Source of the DNA: an uncultured Parabacteroides sp.
GTDB lineage: Bacteria > Bacteroidota > Bacteroidia > Bacteroidales > Tannerellaceae
Assembly (NCBI GenBank): GCA_944325355.1
Contig: CALUZS010000001.1
Span: forward strand, 248,001-312,000
DNA: 64,000 bases
Reading direction: 5' to 3'
Positions 1 through 9,510 of this stretch are shown here, piece by piece. How positions within the stretch are numbered: position 1 is the first letter of the stretch; each line of letters starts with the position of its first letter. The translations under genes and the position numbers were made by a program. A model generated the notes under the pieces. The model did not search any database and had not been told where the DNA came from. It was given only the letters and a program-made list of their open reading frames with translations.

Positions 1-452
1 TTTCCGTAATCCATTCGGATTTCAATGATTTTATCCCCACCTCCGGAAAGAAATACGACCATATAGTATCCAATCCGCCCTATTTTATCAATGCTTTATC
101 CTGCCCCGACGCCCAACGAAACACAGCGAGACACGCAAACAGCCTGCTTTTACCTTCATTCCTCGAGAAATGCCGCTATTTGCTTGCCGATAACGGACGC
201 ATTTCCGTCGTATTGCCATACGATCAAAAAGCGTACTTTCTCGATGCCATTAAAAAAAACAAGTACCATCTCTCCAGATTTGAGAACGTCTATCCTACAA
301 TAACAAGCGATAAACCCAAACGGTTCCTTGCAGAATTGGCGCTATACCATACCGGAAGTACCCAAATAGCAGATTTGTACATAGAGACAAATCGACTTCA
401 ATATACAGAAAAGTACATTTCTCTGACTAACGCTTTTTATCTGAAGATGTAA
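1..452 (+). CDS. trmN6: tRNA1(Val) adenine-37 N6-methyltransferase, C-terminal part
   Basis: The gene is cut by the left edge of the window; the reading frame is open from base 3 to the TAA at 450-452. It encodes a SAM-dependent class I methyltransferase that puts N6-methyl on A37 of tRNA1(Val). The visible part has the catalytic N6-adenine motif SNPPYF (about bases 75-92), then the family tail VYPTITSDKPKRFLAELAL. The last 26 bp overlap the converging lipid kinase gene. The family assignment is good because the NPPY motif and the tail both fit YfiC/TrmN6; a general N6-adenine methyltransferase is the alternative. Confidence 0.8.
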   Translation, partial: SVIHSDFNDFIPTSGKKYDHIVSNPPYFINALSCPDAQRNTARHANSLLLPSFLEKCRYLLADNGRISVVLPYDQKAYFLDAIKKNKYHLSRFENVYPTITSDKPKRFLAELALYHTGSTQIADLYIETNRLQYTEKYISLTNAFYLKM

Positions 453-1437
453 TTTTTTTGTCCCAAAGTGTCAAAAAAGACAATTTATTATCAAAAAAGC
501 GGGTCGCTTCTTCGAAAAACTGATGGACCTCTTTCACTAAAGAGACTTTCTCTGGCGTATAAACATTCAATGCCTGCGGAATGATACGGACGTCTATCCG
601 GTCATCTGCCATTACAGGTTCTCCATCCAAATGCATAATTCCCGGTTTCTGGCGAACAATCGTGACCTGCTTCGCTTTTATCGTCTTGATTTTACTATTC
701 TTATCCAGTTGGCGGGTGAATAATTGGATAGCTATTGGGGCAACATCCAATGGCGTGAAAGGAGCCAATATCGTGACATCCATACACCCATCCTTTATAT
801 CTGCATGAGGGGCAATATAGGCATTGTTCCCATATTGCGAAGCATTCGCGCAAGCCACTAAAAATGCTTTTTCCTGTATCGCTTGGTCGTTTATCAAAAT
901 CTCATATAATTCCGGCTCATAGCTCAAATATTCTTCTATCATATTTTTCAAATAGGTAAGAGAACCTCGGCGCCTTTCTGTCGCAAACTTCTCACTTACC
1001 GCCGCATCGAACCCGACACCGCATGTGCAAAAAAAGACTCTGTCGTTCGCCTTCCCGCAATCAATGGTTGTTACATGCCCTTTCATTATCAGTTCCAGCG
1101 CCTTTTTCACATCCATCGGTATATGAAGATCTCTCGCTAATCCGTTTCCTGAACCTTTCGGAATAATGCCCAAAACAGCGTCCGTGTACAACATCGACCG
1201 CGCCACTTCATTGACTGTTCCGTCTCCGCCCACCGCCAAAATGATTTTAACACCGCGTGCTAAAGCTTCTTTGGTCAACACACTGGCATGTCCGGCATAA
1301 TCGGTAAATGAAACATTCACATGGCAACCTGTATCCCGGTACATCTCCTGTATCATTTTCGGAATTTTCCGTTTTGAGCCCACGCCCGATATTGGATTTA
1401 TGATGACTTGTACTTCCTTCCCTTCTTGTTCTTTCAT
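427..1437 (-). CDS. Diacylglycerol-kinase-family lipid kinase (YegS/BmrU type)
   Basis: 336 aa, normal for the family. The N-terminal catalytic domain shows the nucleotide-binding motif GGDGT (residues 70-74) and the following PKGSGNGLARDL (about 93-104). The C-terminal beta-sandwich has the usual HADIKDGCMDV and HLDGEPV stretches. Such enzymes phosphorylate diacylglycerol, sphingoid bases or ceramide at the inner membrane; the substrate cannot be read from sequence. It is divergent from serine palmitoyltransferase (172 bp apart), so a sphingolipid kinase role is possible but inferred. Its 3' end overlaps trmN6 by 26 bp. An imperfect -7 box (TCTATTTGC on the minus strand) lies near 1492-1500. 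Confidence 0.85.
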   Translation of the reverse strand: MKEQEGKEVQVIINPISGVGSKRKIPKMIQEMYRDTGCHVNVSFTDYAGHASVLTKEALARGVKIILAVGGDGTVNEVARSMLYTDAVLGIIPKGSGNGLARDLHIPMDVKKALELIMKGHVTTIDCGKANDRVFFCTCGVGFDAAVSEKFATERRRGSLTYLKNMIEEYLSYEPELYEILINDQAIQEKAFLVACANASQYGNNAYIAPHADIKDGCMDVTILAPFTPLDVAPIAIQLFTRQLDKNSKIKTIKAKQVTIVRQKPGIMHLDGEPVMADDRIDVRIIPQALNVYTPEKVSLVKEVHQFFEEATRFFDNKLSFLTLWDKKITSSDKKR

Positions 1438-1521
1438 ACAAAAAACTCAATTTCTCTCGACAAAAATAATGCTTTTAGCAAACTTTTAAGGCAAATAGAT
1501 AACAATCAATATTTTTTTTTC

Positions 1522-1530
1522 TACTTTTGC
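1522..1530 (+). promoter_or_regulatory. sigma-ABfr -7 element for spt
   Basis: TACTTTTGC matches the Bacteroidetes -7 consensus TAnnTTTGC. It lies about 80 bp before the spt ATG, so the mRNA has a leader of about 70 nt. Confidence 0.65.
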
Positions 1531-1609
1531 AACGTTTTATCTAAAATGGTAGATTAAGTAACTAGACATGAATAATTAAAATGGGAAGGATTCTTCTCTC
1601 GGAATAAAG

Positions 1610-2797
1610 ATGAAACTTTTACAAGAGAAATTAGCAAAGTATGATGCCCCACAGAGAGCCATGGCAGCGGGGATTTACCCGTATTTTCGAATGATTGAAA
1701 GTGATCAGGATACGGAAGTTACCATTAGCGGAAAGAAAGTATTGATGTTCGGCTCCAATGCTTATTTAGGTTTGACAAATCATCCGAAAGTCAAAGAAGC
1801 AGCAATTGAAGCCATAAAGAAATACGGGACAGGTTGCGCAGGATCTCGTTTTTTAAATGGAACATTAGACTTACATGTCCAATTGGAAAAACGCTTGGCG
1901 GAATTTGTCGGAAAAGAAGATGCTATAGTCTATTCTACGGGATTCCAAGTAAACTTAGGAGTTGTCTCTTGCGTGACAGGACGCGAAGACTATATTTTAT
2001 GGGATGAATTAGACCATGCATCGATAATTGAAGGACATCGTCTTTCTTTCTCTACAAAATTGAAATACAAGCACAATGACATGGAGTCTCTCGAAAAGCA
2101 ACTCCAGAAATGTGCACCGGACAAGGTCAAACTGATTGTTATCGACGGCGTATTCAGCATGGAAGGTGATATTGCAAAACTTCCGGAAATTGTAGCGTTG
2201 GCAAAAAAATACAATGCCAGTGTCATGGTGGACGAAGCTCACGGAATCGGTGTGTTAGGTGACCACGGACGGGGTACATGCAACCATTTCGGATTAACCG
2301 ACGATGTAGACCTCATCATGGGTACTTTCAGCAAATCGCTCGCTTCCATAGGAGGTTTCATCGCTTCAGACAAAGATACAATCAATTACCTGCGGCATAA
2401 CTCACGTTCATATATTTTCAGTGCAAGTAACACGCCAGCTGCTACCGCTGCTGCAGGAGCTGCTTTGGACATCATGTTGAACGAACCGGAAAGAATCGAG
2501 CATTTATGGAAACTCACCCATTACGCTTTAGACGGATTCCGCAACATGGGCTGTGAAATCGGACGAACAGAAACACCAATTATTCCTTTATTCATCCGTA
2601 ATAATGATTTGACTTTCCTTATTGTCAAAGAATTGTTTGAAGAAGGGATATTTGTCAACCCGGTAGTTTCCCCAGCCGTTGCTCCTGAAGATACATTAAT
2701 TCGCTTTTCTCTTATGGCTACCCATACGAAAGAGCAATTGGATCGTGCGCTTGAAGCAATTCACAAAGTATTTAAAAAGCATGAATTGATTAAATAA
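1610..2797 (+). CDS. spt: Serine palmitoyltransferase (alpha-oxoamine synthase)
   Basis: 395 aa. It is a PLP enzyme of the alpha-oxoamine synthase family that condenses serine with palmitoyl-CoA to 3-ketosphinganine, the first step of sphingolipid synthesis. PLP lysine K242 sits in GTFSKSLASIGG; VDEAHGIGVLG carries the aspartate that contacts the PLP ring nitrogen. The start FRMIESDQDTEVTISGKKVLMFGSNAYL... region and the length match the Bacteroides/Porphyromonas enzymes rather than BioF or Kbl. No biotin or threonine-degradation genes are nearby. It has its own promoter (1522-1530) and strong terminator (2818-2857), so it is monocistronic. KBL or BioF is the alternative call, less likely. 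Confidence 0.85.
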   Translation: MKLLQEKLAKYDAPQRAMAAGIYPYFRMIESDQDTEVTISGKKVLMFGSNAYLGLTNHPKVKEAAIEAIKKYGTGCAGSRFLNGTLDLHVQLEKRLAEFVGKEDAIVYSTGFQVNLGVVSCVTGREDYILWDELDHASIIEGHRLSFSTKLKYKHNDMESLEKQLQKCAPDKVKLIVIDGVFSMEGDIAKLPEIVALAKKYNASVMVDEAHGIGVLGDHGRGTCNHFGLTDDVDLIMGTFSKSLASIGGFIASDKDTINYLRHNSRSYIFSASNTPAATAAAGAALDIMLNEPERIEHLWKLTHYALDGFRNMGCEIGRTETPIIPLFIRNNDLTFLIVKELFEEGIFVNPVVSPAVAPEDTLIRFSLMATHTKEQLDRALEAIHKVFKKHELIK

Positions 2798-2817
2798 GAA
2801 ATCATAATCCTATCTTT

Positions 2818-2857
2818 AAAAAGCTTGTTCCTCCTTATCTGGAACAAGCTTTTTTTA
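2818..2857 (+). terminator. Intrinsic terminator of spt
   Basis: Perfect 14-bp stem (2818-2831 with 2841-2854), 9-nt loop, and a run of seven T. It sits 21 bp after the spt stop. Confidence 0.85.
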
Positions 2858-2953
2858 TATCTTTCCGTTTCCCTGTTTACAAGCCCCCGACAATCGCCCC
2901 TCAATTTCCTAACAATATAATTACGGATTTGCCGAGATTTCAAATTTATCCCT

Positions 2954-2962
2954 TATTTTTGC
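2954..2962 (+). promoter_or_regulatory. -7 element for ricT-gldH
   Basis: TATTTTTGC, exact match to TAnnTTTGC, 22 bp before the ATG at 2984. Confidence 0.6.
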
Positions 2963-2983
2963 ATTAATATATATTGAAGAAAA

Positions 2984-4282
2984 ATGGATTTCAAATTAAA
3001 TAAACCTTGCAGCATTGGTATTAAAGGCTGTAGCAAAGTGCAAAACAACAAACTAAACACTTACGATTGGCTATGCGACGTTCCGGATGCAGAAAACGCA
3101 ACCGACTACGTTGAAGTCCAATTTAAAAATACACGAAAAGGATATTATCTGAACAACACCAAGATTCCGTTGGAAAAGGGAGACATGGTTGCCGTAGAAG
3201 CATCTCCGGGGCATGACATTGGAACAGTTACCCTTACCGGAAAACTGGTATTGTTGCAAATGAAAAAAAACAATATCCGGACGGAAGGTGTCGAAATAAA
3301 AAAAATATACAGAAAAGTCAAGCAGACAGACTTGGATAAGTATGAAGATGCAAAATCAAAAGAACACGAGACAATGATACGCTCGCGGCAAATTGCTGCG
3401 GAGTTGGGCCTAAACATGAAAATCGGTGATGTAGAATATCAGGGGGACGGAAACAAAGCTATATTCTATTACATTGCGGATGAACGGGTCGATTTTCGCC
3501 AACTGATAAAAGTCCTTGCTGAGACTTTCCACGTACGGATAGAAATGAAGCAAATCGGTGCTCGGCAAGAAGCTGGACGCATCGGAGGTATCGGGCCTTG
3601 CGGTCGCGAACTTTGCTGTTCCAGCTGGATGACCAACTTTGTCTCCGTTGCAACCGGAGCTGCCCGTTATCAGGATATCTCCATGAACCCGCAGAAATTG
3701 GCAGGCCAATGTGCGAAATTGAAATGTTGCATCAATTACGAAATAGATGCTTATGTGGAAGCCCAGAAACGTTTGCCTTCACGCGAAATCCTTTTGGAGA
3801 CAAAAGACAATACCTACTATCATTTCAAGACAGACATTTTCAAACGGGAGATAACCTATTCAACCGATAAGAGCATTGCAGCAAACTTGATTACGATTTC
3901 TGCAGAAAGGGCGTTCGAGGTCATCAACATGAATAAAAAAGGACAGAAACCGACATCCTTACAGGCTGACAAGCAACAGCAATCTACTTCTAAAGAGTCA
4001 CAAGACATTTTAGGACAAGACAGCGTGACACGCTTCGACTCAGTAAAGAAAAAAAAGAAAAAACGCTCAAATAAAGAGAATAATAACACAGCAAACAAAG
4101 AAGAACTCGAAAAAAAGGCAGAACAGCAAACCGCTGGTTCAAATCCGAAAGCGGAAAACAAAGAAGGGAAGAATAACAAAAACAAACCAAGAAACAAACA
4201 GCGGAATAGGCAAAACAATAATGACAAACCGAAAAACAAGGAGCAACAGCCCGCTCAAAGCCAGAAGAAAAACGCTGAATAA
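2984..4282 (+). CDS. ricT: RicT-like PSP1 domain protein
   Basis: 432 aa. Residues about 60-270 form the PSP1 domain of the RicT/YaaT family. In Bacillus, RicT is part of the RicA-RicF-RicT complex, which binds Fe-S clusters and works with RNase Y in mRNA maturation. Conserved cysteines are visible in GPCGRELCCSSWM and in CAKLKCCINYE, the likely cluster ligands. Residues after about 330 are a basic, low-complexity tail rich in K, N and Q. This tail is a common Bacteroidetes addition and may bind RNA (inference). RNase Y itself is encoded at 16.5-18.0 kb. The gene overlaps gldH by 62 bp. Confidence 0.85.
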   Translation: MDFKLNKPCSIGIKGCSKVQNNKLNTYDWLCDVPDAENATDYVEVQFKNTRKGYYLNNTKIPLEKGDMVAVEASPGHDIGTVTLTGKLVLLQMKKNNIRTEGVEIKKIYRKVKQTDLDKYEDAKSKEHETMIRSRQIAAELGLNMKIGDVEYQGDGNKAIFYYIADERVDFRQLIKVLAETFHVRIEMKQIGARQEAGRIGGIGPCGRELCCSSWMTNFVSVATGAARYQDISMNPQKLAGQCAKLKCCINYEIDAYVEAQKRLPSREILLETKDNTYYHFKTDIFKREITYSTDKSIAANLITISAERAFEVINMNKKGQKPTSLQADKQQQSTSKESQDILGQDSVTRFDSVKKKKKKRSNKENNNTANKEELEKKAEQQTAGSNPKAENKEGKNNKNKPRNKQRNRQNNNDKPKNKEQQPAQSQKKNAE

Positions 4283-4730
4283 GGTTATCGTTCCCTTATT
4301 ATTGCTTTTGTCCTTCTCTTGCAATCAGGATTTGGCATACCATAAATTTTCAACTATTGATGGATTTGTATGGGAGAAGGACAAAAGCTATAATTTTACG
4401 TTTGCAATAGAAAACACCGGTATTCCTTATGACATAGACATCCATCTGAGGAATAACCATTCATACCCTTACCGGAATTTGTGGGTTATCTGTAATACAA
4501 CGTTCCCCTCCGGCATATTTTTAAGGGACACACTCAATTTTATAGTGGCAGACCAATCAGGTAAATGGAGCGGAGACGGCATCTCCTTGTTCCATAACGC
4601 CATAAGCTTCCGAAAGGAATATCATTTCCTTGAAAAAGGAAATTATACGATATCCATCCGACAAGCAATGACCGACCAATCTCTGGAAGGGATACAAGAA
4701 ATCGGCATATCGGTAAAAAAGACGAAATAA
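4221..4730 (+). CDS. gldH: Gliding motility lipoprotein GldH
   Basis: 169 aa from the first ATG. There is a basic stretch, then a hydrophobic segment and lipobox LSFSC with the lipidated cysteine at residue 34. The body (DLAYHKFSTIDGFVWEKDKSYNF, then LRDTLNFIVADQSGKWSGDG) is typical of GldH, an outer-membrane-associated lipoprotein. GldH is needed for gliding in Flavobacterium but is also conserved in non-gliding Bacteroidales, where its role is unclear. The start is uncertain: the ATG used lies 62 bp inside ricT, and the signal peptide would also be complete with a later non-ATG start around 4275. It converges on rodA with only 5 bp between the stops. Confidence 0.8.
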   Translation: MTNRKTRSNSPLKARRKTLNKVIVPLLLLLSFSCNQDLAYHKFSTIDGFVWEKDKSYNFTFAIENTGIPYDIDIHLRNNHSYPYRNLWVICNTTFPSGIFLRDTLNFIVADQSGKWSGDGISLFHNAISFRKEYHFLEKGNYTISIRQAMTDQSLEGIQEIGISVKKTK

Positions 4731-4735
4731 GCCTG

Positions 4736-6181
4736 TCAGCGATCCTTGCGGGAAGCATCAAGACGCAAAAAGATAAACAGCAAAATTGTGAACCCCCAAA
4801 GGGAAGAGCCTCCATAACTAAAAAACGGCAAAGGGATTCCAATTACCGGTGTCAATCCGGTAACCATTCCTATATTGATAAACAGATGGAAAAAGAATAT
4901 TGAGACAACACTGTAACCGTACACCCGTCCAAATACATCTTTTTGTCGCTCCGACAAGACTATCAGCCGGATAATAAATGCACCGTAAAGCAACAACAAA
5001 AGCACAGAACCAACAAATCCTTGCTCCTCGCCAACAGTACAAAAAATAAAATCTGTATCCTGCTCGGGAACATATTTCAGCTTCGTCTGCGTGCCATTCA
5101 AGAAACCTTTTCCCCACAACCCACCGGAACCGATAGCTATCTTCGACTGGTTGACATTATATCCGGCTCCCGTAGGATCGTCCTTCAAACCAAGCGAAAC
5201 CTTTATGCGTACCTGCTGATGCGGCTCCAGTATGTCATTGAAAACATAATCCACCGAGAACAGATACCCGACAGAAATTACAGTGAAAGCCCCTATCAAC
5301 AAATATTTTCCTACCCATTGCTGTACGGACAAACCGATAATGTATAAAACAAAAAACGCCAATAATCCCAATGACACCCAACTAAAGTCTACGGGTATAA
5401 AGCAAGATACGATTCCGGCAATGCCGAACGTCCCGAAAACGGTTGCCCAGATTATGTACAAAACTTTCCGGCTTTTTATTTTTGTCTGGAATAAAAATAA
5501 TGATATAACAAGTATCATTATTTCCACAAGTAATTTCCCCAATGGAGTTATCCCGACAACCACTTCCGCAAATTTCATTTCCGACACAAAAAATATCACC
5601 GCACAAATACCAGCCAACAGATAATAGCCCGACATTCCTTCCCGAAACAGAACAAGAAAGAAAGACAGGTAAACAAGTGCCGAGCCGGTCTCTTTTTCAA
5701 GGATTATACAAACCATCGGCAGGAATATAATGAACAGCGCCTTCAGGAAATCCCTTGTTTTTGATAAAGAAAAAGCATAGCTACTCATCAGCTTTGCCAA
5801 CGCCAATGCCGTTGTAAATTTGGCAAATTCCGCCGGCTGCAAACGCATAAAGCCCAAATCGAGCCAAGACCTTGAGCCTTTCACATCAGGCGCCAGGAAT
5901 ATTGTCGCGATAAGAAGCAATATCAGCAAGCCATACATCCAATAGGCGAAAATATCGAAGAAGCTCCTCTCCAACATTAATATGACAAATATCAGCCCGA
6001 GGGAAAGCCCCATCCATAACAGCTGGGAACCCGGACGCCCGGACAAATCGAACAGCCCGACATCACCGAAATCGAAACTGGCACCGGCAATGGTAATCCA
6101 TCCGTAAAGAATCAAGACCAGATACAAAAAGATGGTGACCCAATCCACCGATTTCCATATTTCTTTCTTCCTATAATTCAT
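4736..6181 (-). CDS. rodA: Rod-shape SEDS glycosyltransferase RodA
   Basis: 481 aa multi-pass membrane protein of the SEDS family. It polymerises lipid II into glycan strands in the elongasome, paired with the transpeptidase encoded just upstream. About ten hydrophobic segments are visible. The family C-terminal signature is present as MVTGLTPVIGIPLPFFSYGG. The region around residues 280-330 (SVDYVFNDILEPHQQVRIKV) is the periplasmic loop usual for RodA. It is longer than E. coli RodA (370 aa), as in other Bacteroidetes. The start overlaps the mrdA stop by 4 bp (ATGA), indicating translational coupling. It is the last gene of the mre operon. Confidence 0.92.
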   Translation of the reverse strand: MNYRKKEIWKSVDWVTIFLYLVLILYGWITIAGASFDFGDVGLFDLSGRPGSQLLWMGLSLGLIFVILMLERSFFDIFAYWMYGLLILLLIATIFLAPDVKGSRSWLDLGFMRLQPAEFAKFTTALALAKLMSSYAFSLSKTRDFLKALFIIFLPMVCIILEKETGSALVYLSFFLVLFREGMSGYYLLAGICAVIFFVSEMKFAEVVVGITPLGKLLVEIMILVISLFLFQTKIKSRKVLYIIWATVFGTFGIAGIVSCFIPVDFSWVSLGLLAFFVLYIIGLSVQQWVGKYLLIGAFTVISVGYLFSVDYVFNDILEPHQQVRIKVSLGLKDDPTGAGYNVNQSKIAIGSGGLWGKGFLNGTQTKLKYVPEQDTDFIFCTVGEEQGFVGSVLLLLLYGAFIIRLIVLSERQKDVFGRVYGYSVVSIFFFHLFINIGMVTGLTPVIGIPLPFFSYGGSSLWGFTILLFIFLRLDASRKDR

Positions 6182-8082
6182 TTTTCAGCTGCTCCAAGAT
6201 AATACATTGAAGGTAAAATTTTGGTATTCATTATCATCTCTTCCAACGGCTTGTCGCTCTCCGGAATTTCCCGTTTCAGATATTTTTCCAACATCAAACG
6301 TCCAATGGGAACTGCATAAGTCGCACCGAAACCTGCATTTTCCACAAATACAGCAATAGCAACCTTGGCGTTCTTATACGGGGCAAATCCCATAAAAATC
6401 GAATGGTCTTTTCCATGCGGGTTCTCAGCCGTTCCTGTCTTCCCGCACACTTCTATGTCTGGAAGATTGGCACCCCGGCAAGTCGCCCCGAAAGGAGAAC
6501 CGACAACCGCCCCCCGCATTCCGGATGCGATATATTCATAATATTTCGGCTCCACCATCGTATACCTCCGTTTTGTATATAACGTATCAAGAGGTGTATC
6601 TTCAATCTCCTTGACCACATGCGGCGTGACAAAATATCCGCCGTTGGCAATGGTTGCCGCCAAATTGCATATTTGCAAAGGCGTCGCAAGGATTTCTCCT
6701 TGCCCGATGGCAATCGAAATAATCGTACTTGAGTTCCAATGCCCGTTATAAATCTTGTCATATATGGTACTGTTCGGGATATAACCTCTTTTCTCGCCCG
6801 GCAAATCCAATCCCAATTTATAGCCGTATCCCATTGATACCATGTAATTCTTCCATACATCAAACGCTTCCTGAATAGAAGGGTAACGCTTACGGCTGTC
6901 TAACATATCATGCAATCCCCAAGGGAAAAAGGAGTTGCAAGAAGTAGACAATGCCCCTTCCAGATTCAAAGGAGACGGATGCCCGTGACATGCCGGCTTC
7001 CCGCCCCGATAAGTATAGCCATGCGCACAAGTATAGCGAGTTTCCGGAGTGATAACTCCCTCTTGCAAGAAAATCAATCCTTGGGTCGGCTTGAAAGTAG
7101 ACCCGGGAGGATAGGTTGCCATAATCGGACGATTGAACAACGGCTTTAAAGGGTCTTTAGAGAGCTTCGCGAAATTCTTCCCACGTTTCCTGCCAACCAG
7201 CATCTCCGGGTCAAACGTTGGAGAAGATACCAGACACAAAACTTCTCCCGTCTCAGGTTCTATCATGACAATTCCTCCCAATTTGTTTGCCATTAATTGT
7301 TCCCCGTAAACTTGCAATTCCATGTCGATGGAGAGCGTTAAGTTTTTTCCCGAAACAGGCGCCACATCATGCTGCCCGTTCTCGTATCGCCCCTTAATCC
7401 TACCGTGAGCGTCACGCAACAGTATCTCAACTCCTTTTTCCCCACGCAAATATTTTTCATACGAGCGTTCTATCCCGGCACGACCTGAATAATCGCCCAT
7501 CACATAATAATCGTCTTTCCGTATATCTTCCGAATTAACTTCCCCGACATTTCCAAGCAGCAGCCCTGCATTCGGATAGGTATATTCCCGCACGGTCCGG
7601 TGCTGAATATAAAAGCCGGGGAACTTATACAACTTCTCTTGCAAAACTCCACATTCCTCTGCCGAAAGTTGATTCATAAACACTTGTGGCGTATAGGAAG
7701 AATAACCCGGATTCAACTTCCTGTTTTTGATATCTACTATCCGTTTGTCAAACTGTTCCTTGGTTATATGCAATATATTACAGAAATCAAGTGTATCGAA
7801 AGGCTGGACTTCCCGCATAATCATCATGACATCATAAGCCGGCTGGTTATAAACCAACAGTTTCCCGTAACGATCGTAGATAATTCCACGGGACGGATAA
7901 ATCGTTTTTCCTAAGAAAGCATTATTGTCCGCCCACACCTTATAGTTGCTGTCCATTATCTGTAAGACAAACAAACGGATAATAAAGACAATGATAACAA
8001 CAACAACGGTTCCTATTATGATAAATTTCCGATTTTCGTATCTTAAAGAATCACGATTTTCCACTTTACCGCTTATGTTCAA
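6178..8082 (-). CDS. mrdA: Penicillin-binding protein 2, elongasome transpeptidase
   Basis: 634 aa class B PBP. One N-terminal membrane anchor (about residues 22-44) is followed by a dimerisation domain (IYPSRGIIYDRYGKLL) and the transpeptidase domain. Active-site motifs are S328-T-F-K331, S381-C-N383 and K548-T-G-T. It cross-links new peptidoglycan along the cylinder and works with RodA and MreC. It overlaps mreD by 17 bp and rodA by 4 bp. All three catalytic motifs are intact, and nothing looks broken. Confidence 0.93.
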   Translation of the reverse strand: MNISGKVENRDSLRYENRKFIIIGTVVVVIIVFIIRLFVLQIMDSNYKVWADNNAFLGKTIYPSRGIIYDRYGKLLVYNQPAYDVMMIMREVQPFDTLDFCNILHITKEQFDKRIVDIKNRKLNPGYSSYTPQVFMNQLSAEECGVLQEKLYKFPGFYIQHRTVREYTYPNAGLLLGNVGEVNSEDIRKDDYYVMGDYSGRAGIERSYEKYLRGEKGVEILLRDAHGRIKGRYENGQHDVAPVSGKNLTLSIDMELQVYGEQLMANKLGGIVMIEPETGEVLCLVSSPTFDPEMLVGRKRGKNFAKLSKDPLKPLFNRPIMATYPPGSTFKPTQGLIFLQEGVITPETRYTCAHGYTYRGGKPACHGHPSPLNLEGALSTSCNSFFPWGLHDMLDSRKRYPSIQEAFDVWKNYMVSMGYGYKLGLDLPGEKRGYIPNSTIYDKIYNGHWNSSTIISIAIGQGEILATPLQICNLAATIANGGYFVTPHVVKEIEDTPLDTLYTKRRYTMVEPKYYEYIASGMRGAVVGSPFGATCRGANLPDIEVCGKTGTAENPHGKDHSIFMGFAPYKNAKVAIAVFVENAGFGATYAVPIGRLMLEKYLKREIPESDKPLEEMIMNTKILPSMYYLGAAEK

Positions 8083-8569
8083 ATAGTTCTACCGTACAAA
8101 CCAAAAAAAGAGTTAATGCAATCCCTACAATAACCCTTACTGTCAACAATAAGGGAGAGACAAATGTTGCTGCCTCCAATACATATAATAATATATGATG
8201 TACCGCAATTAAAATTAAAGCATATCTGAAGAATCCACCTAAACCAAACAGTGAATACGATGGCGTAGACAGGCTTTCCAAATCCCGGTTCACACAAAAC
8301 CGTAAGACTGGCTCACGGAGAAATCCGATAAACGTGCATGCTGCTGCATGCATCCCCGGTGTATTCGAAAACATATCTATCACCAGCCCTATTAAAAAAG
8401 AAAAGAATATAATATAGCAACGGGAAATCCCGAGAGGCAACTTCAAAATGAAATAAACATACAACAAAGGAGACGCTATCCGGAAAAGGTATATATTATT
8501 CAATACCCATACCTGCAACAGCACCAAAATGATGAAACTTGCAATTCCCCGTATCAGATTATTTATCAT
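8066..8569 (-). CDS. mreD: Rod-shape protein MreD
   Basis: 167 aa with five to six predicted membrane helices, a size typical for MreD. It has little sequence signature; the assignment rests on hydrophobicity, on FLIGLVIDMFSNTPGMHAAACTF (the family's G-x-x-x-D-x-F-s region) and on its place between mreC and mrdA. MreD links MreC to RodA/PBP2 in the inner membrane. The start overlaps mreC by 11 bp. Confidence 0.88.
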   Translation of the reverse strand: MINNLIRGIASFIILVLLQVWVLNNIYLFRIASPLLYVYFILKLPLGISRCYIIFFSFLIGLVIDMFSNTPGMHAAACTFIGFLREPVLRFCVNRDLESLSTPSYSLFGLGGFFRYALILIAVHHILLYVLEAATFVSPLLLTVRVIVGIALTLFLVCTVELFEHKR

Positions 8570-9413
8570 TTCCTATAGCCTCCTCTTCGATCTTCAATTG
8601 TTCCTCCTGGTTATAGTTCTTTATGACCAACACATTATTCAGCGCAGAAAAATCAGTTGCCAGCTTGACTCGCAAGGAATAAAAAGCTTCTTCCTGTGAT
8701 TTCTCATATCCGGCAATATAGCCCACGCACACACCTTCTGGGAAAATAGAGGAATACCCACTGGTGACAATCGTATCTCCTATACTAAACTCTGCATGCT
8801 TAGGGAGCTCTGTCAATACAGCTTCCGTCTCATCCTTACCTTCCCACACCAATGTTCCGAAATAGGTGTTGCGGCTCACCCGGCAGCTCAGTTTCAATTT
8901 CGGATTCAACATAGGGATAACTACCGACATATTATCAGATACCAAAGAGACAACTCCTACGATTCCGTTCGAAGAGACAACTCCCATATCCGGAGAAATT
9001 CCATCTTCCCGTCCTTTGTCGATTGTTATGTAATTTGACAGGCGAGTGACACTGTTGCTTATCACACCCGCTGTGATAAATTCGTATGGAAAATAAGGCA
9101 TGATTGAATCGGTCATAAAGCCTTGGAAGTCGACACTATCGGATATCCCGACCTGTCTCCGAAGAGCTAAGAGTTGCTTCTGGAGCAATCGGTTCTGCTC
9201 TTGAAGAAGTTTGTTCTCATCCCATAACTTAAAATAAGAATTCACGGATGCCGAAACAGAAAGAATCCGCCCTGCTACCGCATTCGCCGAACTGAGAAAC
9301 ACACTCTTCTGATACGCATTATCCTGATATACTAAAAACAAAGAAAGTATTTCCAGTAAAAGAAATACCAACCAATGCTTTTTATGTAAAACAAACTCTA
9401 TTAATTTGCGCAT
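8559..9413 (-). CDS. mreC: Rod-shape protein MreC
   Basis: 284 aa. It has a short cytoplasmic N-terminus, one membrane helix (about residues 14-29), a coiled coil (about 60-90, LWDENKLLQEQNRLLQKQLL) and the periplasmic double beta-barrel domain (GVISNSVTRLSNYITIDKG, GVVSSNGIVGVV). MreC activates PBP2/RodA and connects them to MreB. A 179-bp gap with a hairpin separates it from mreB; no -7 promoter element is evident in that gap. Confidence 0.9.
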   Translation of the reverse strand: MRKLIEFVLHKKHWLVFLLLEILSLFLVYQDNAYQKSVFLSSANAVAGRILSVSASVNSYFKLWDENKLLQEQNRLLQKQLLALRRQVGISDSVDFQGFMTDSIMPYFPYEFITAGVISNSVTRLSNYITIDKGREDGISPDMGVVSSNGIVGVVSLVSDNMSVVIPMLNPKLKLSCRVSRNTYFGTLVWEGKDETEAVLTELPKHAEFSIGDTIVTSGYSSIFPEGVCVGYIAGYEKSQEEAFYSLRVKLATDFSALNNVLVIKNYNQEEQLKIEEEAIGNDK

Positions 9414-9510
9414 AACAGCAGTACGGATCTACAGTTTTGAACTTACAGATGTTATTCCATAACGGGCACAATCTACAATAAAGGCTTTCTAACACTTACC
9501 CAGAGCGTAA

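Noticed and set aside
3856..4239. Long minus-strand frame opposite the ricT tail (Phe/Leu/Ser-rich)
   Set aside because: It is the complement of the Lys/Asn/Gln-rich tail of ricT; composition explains the open frame.
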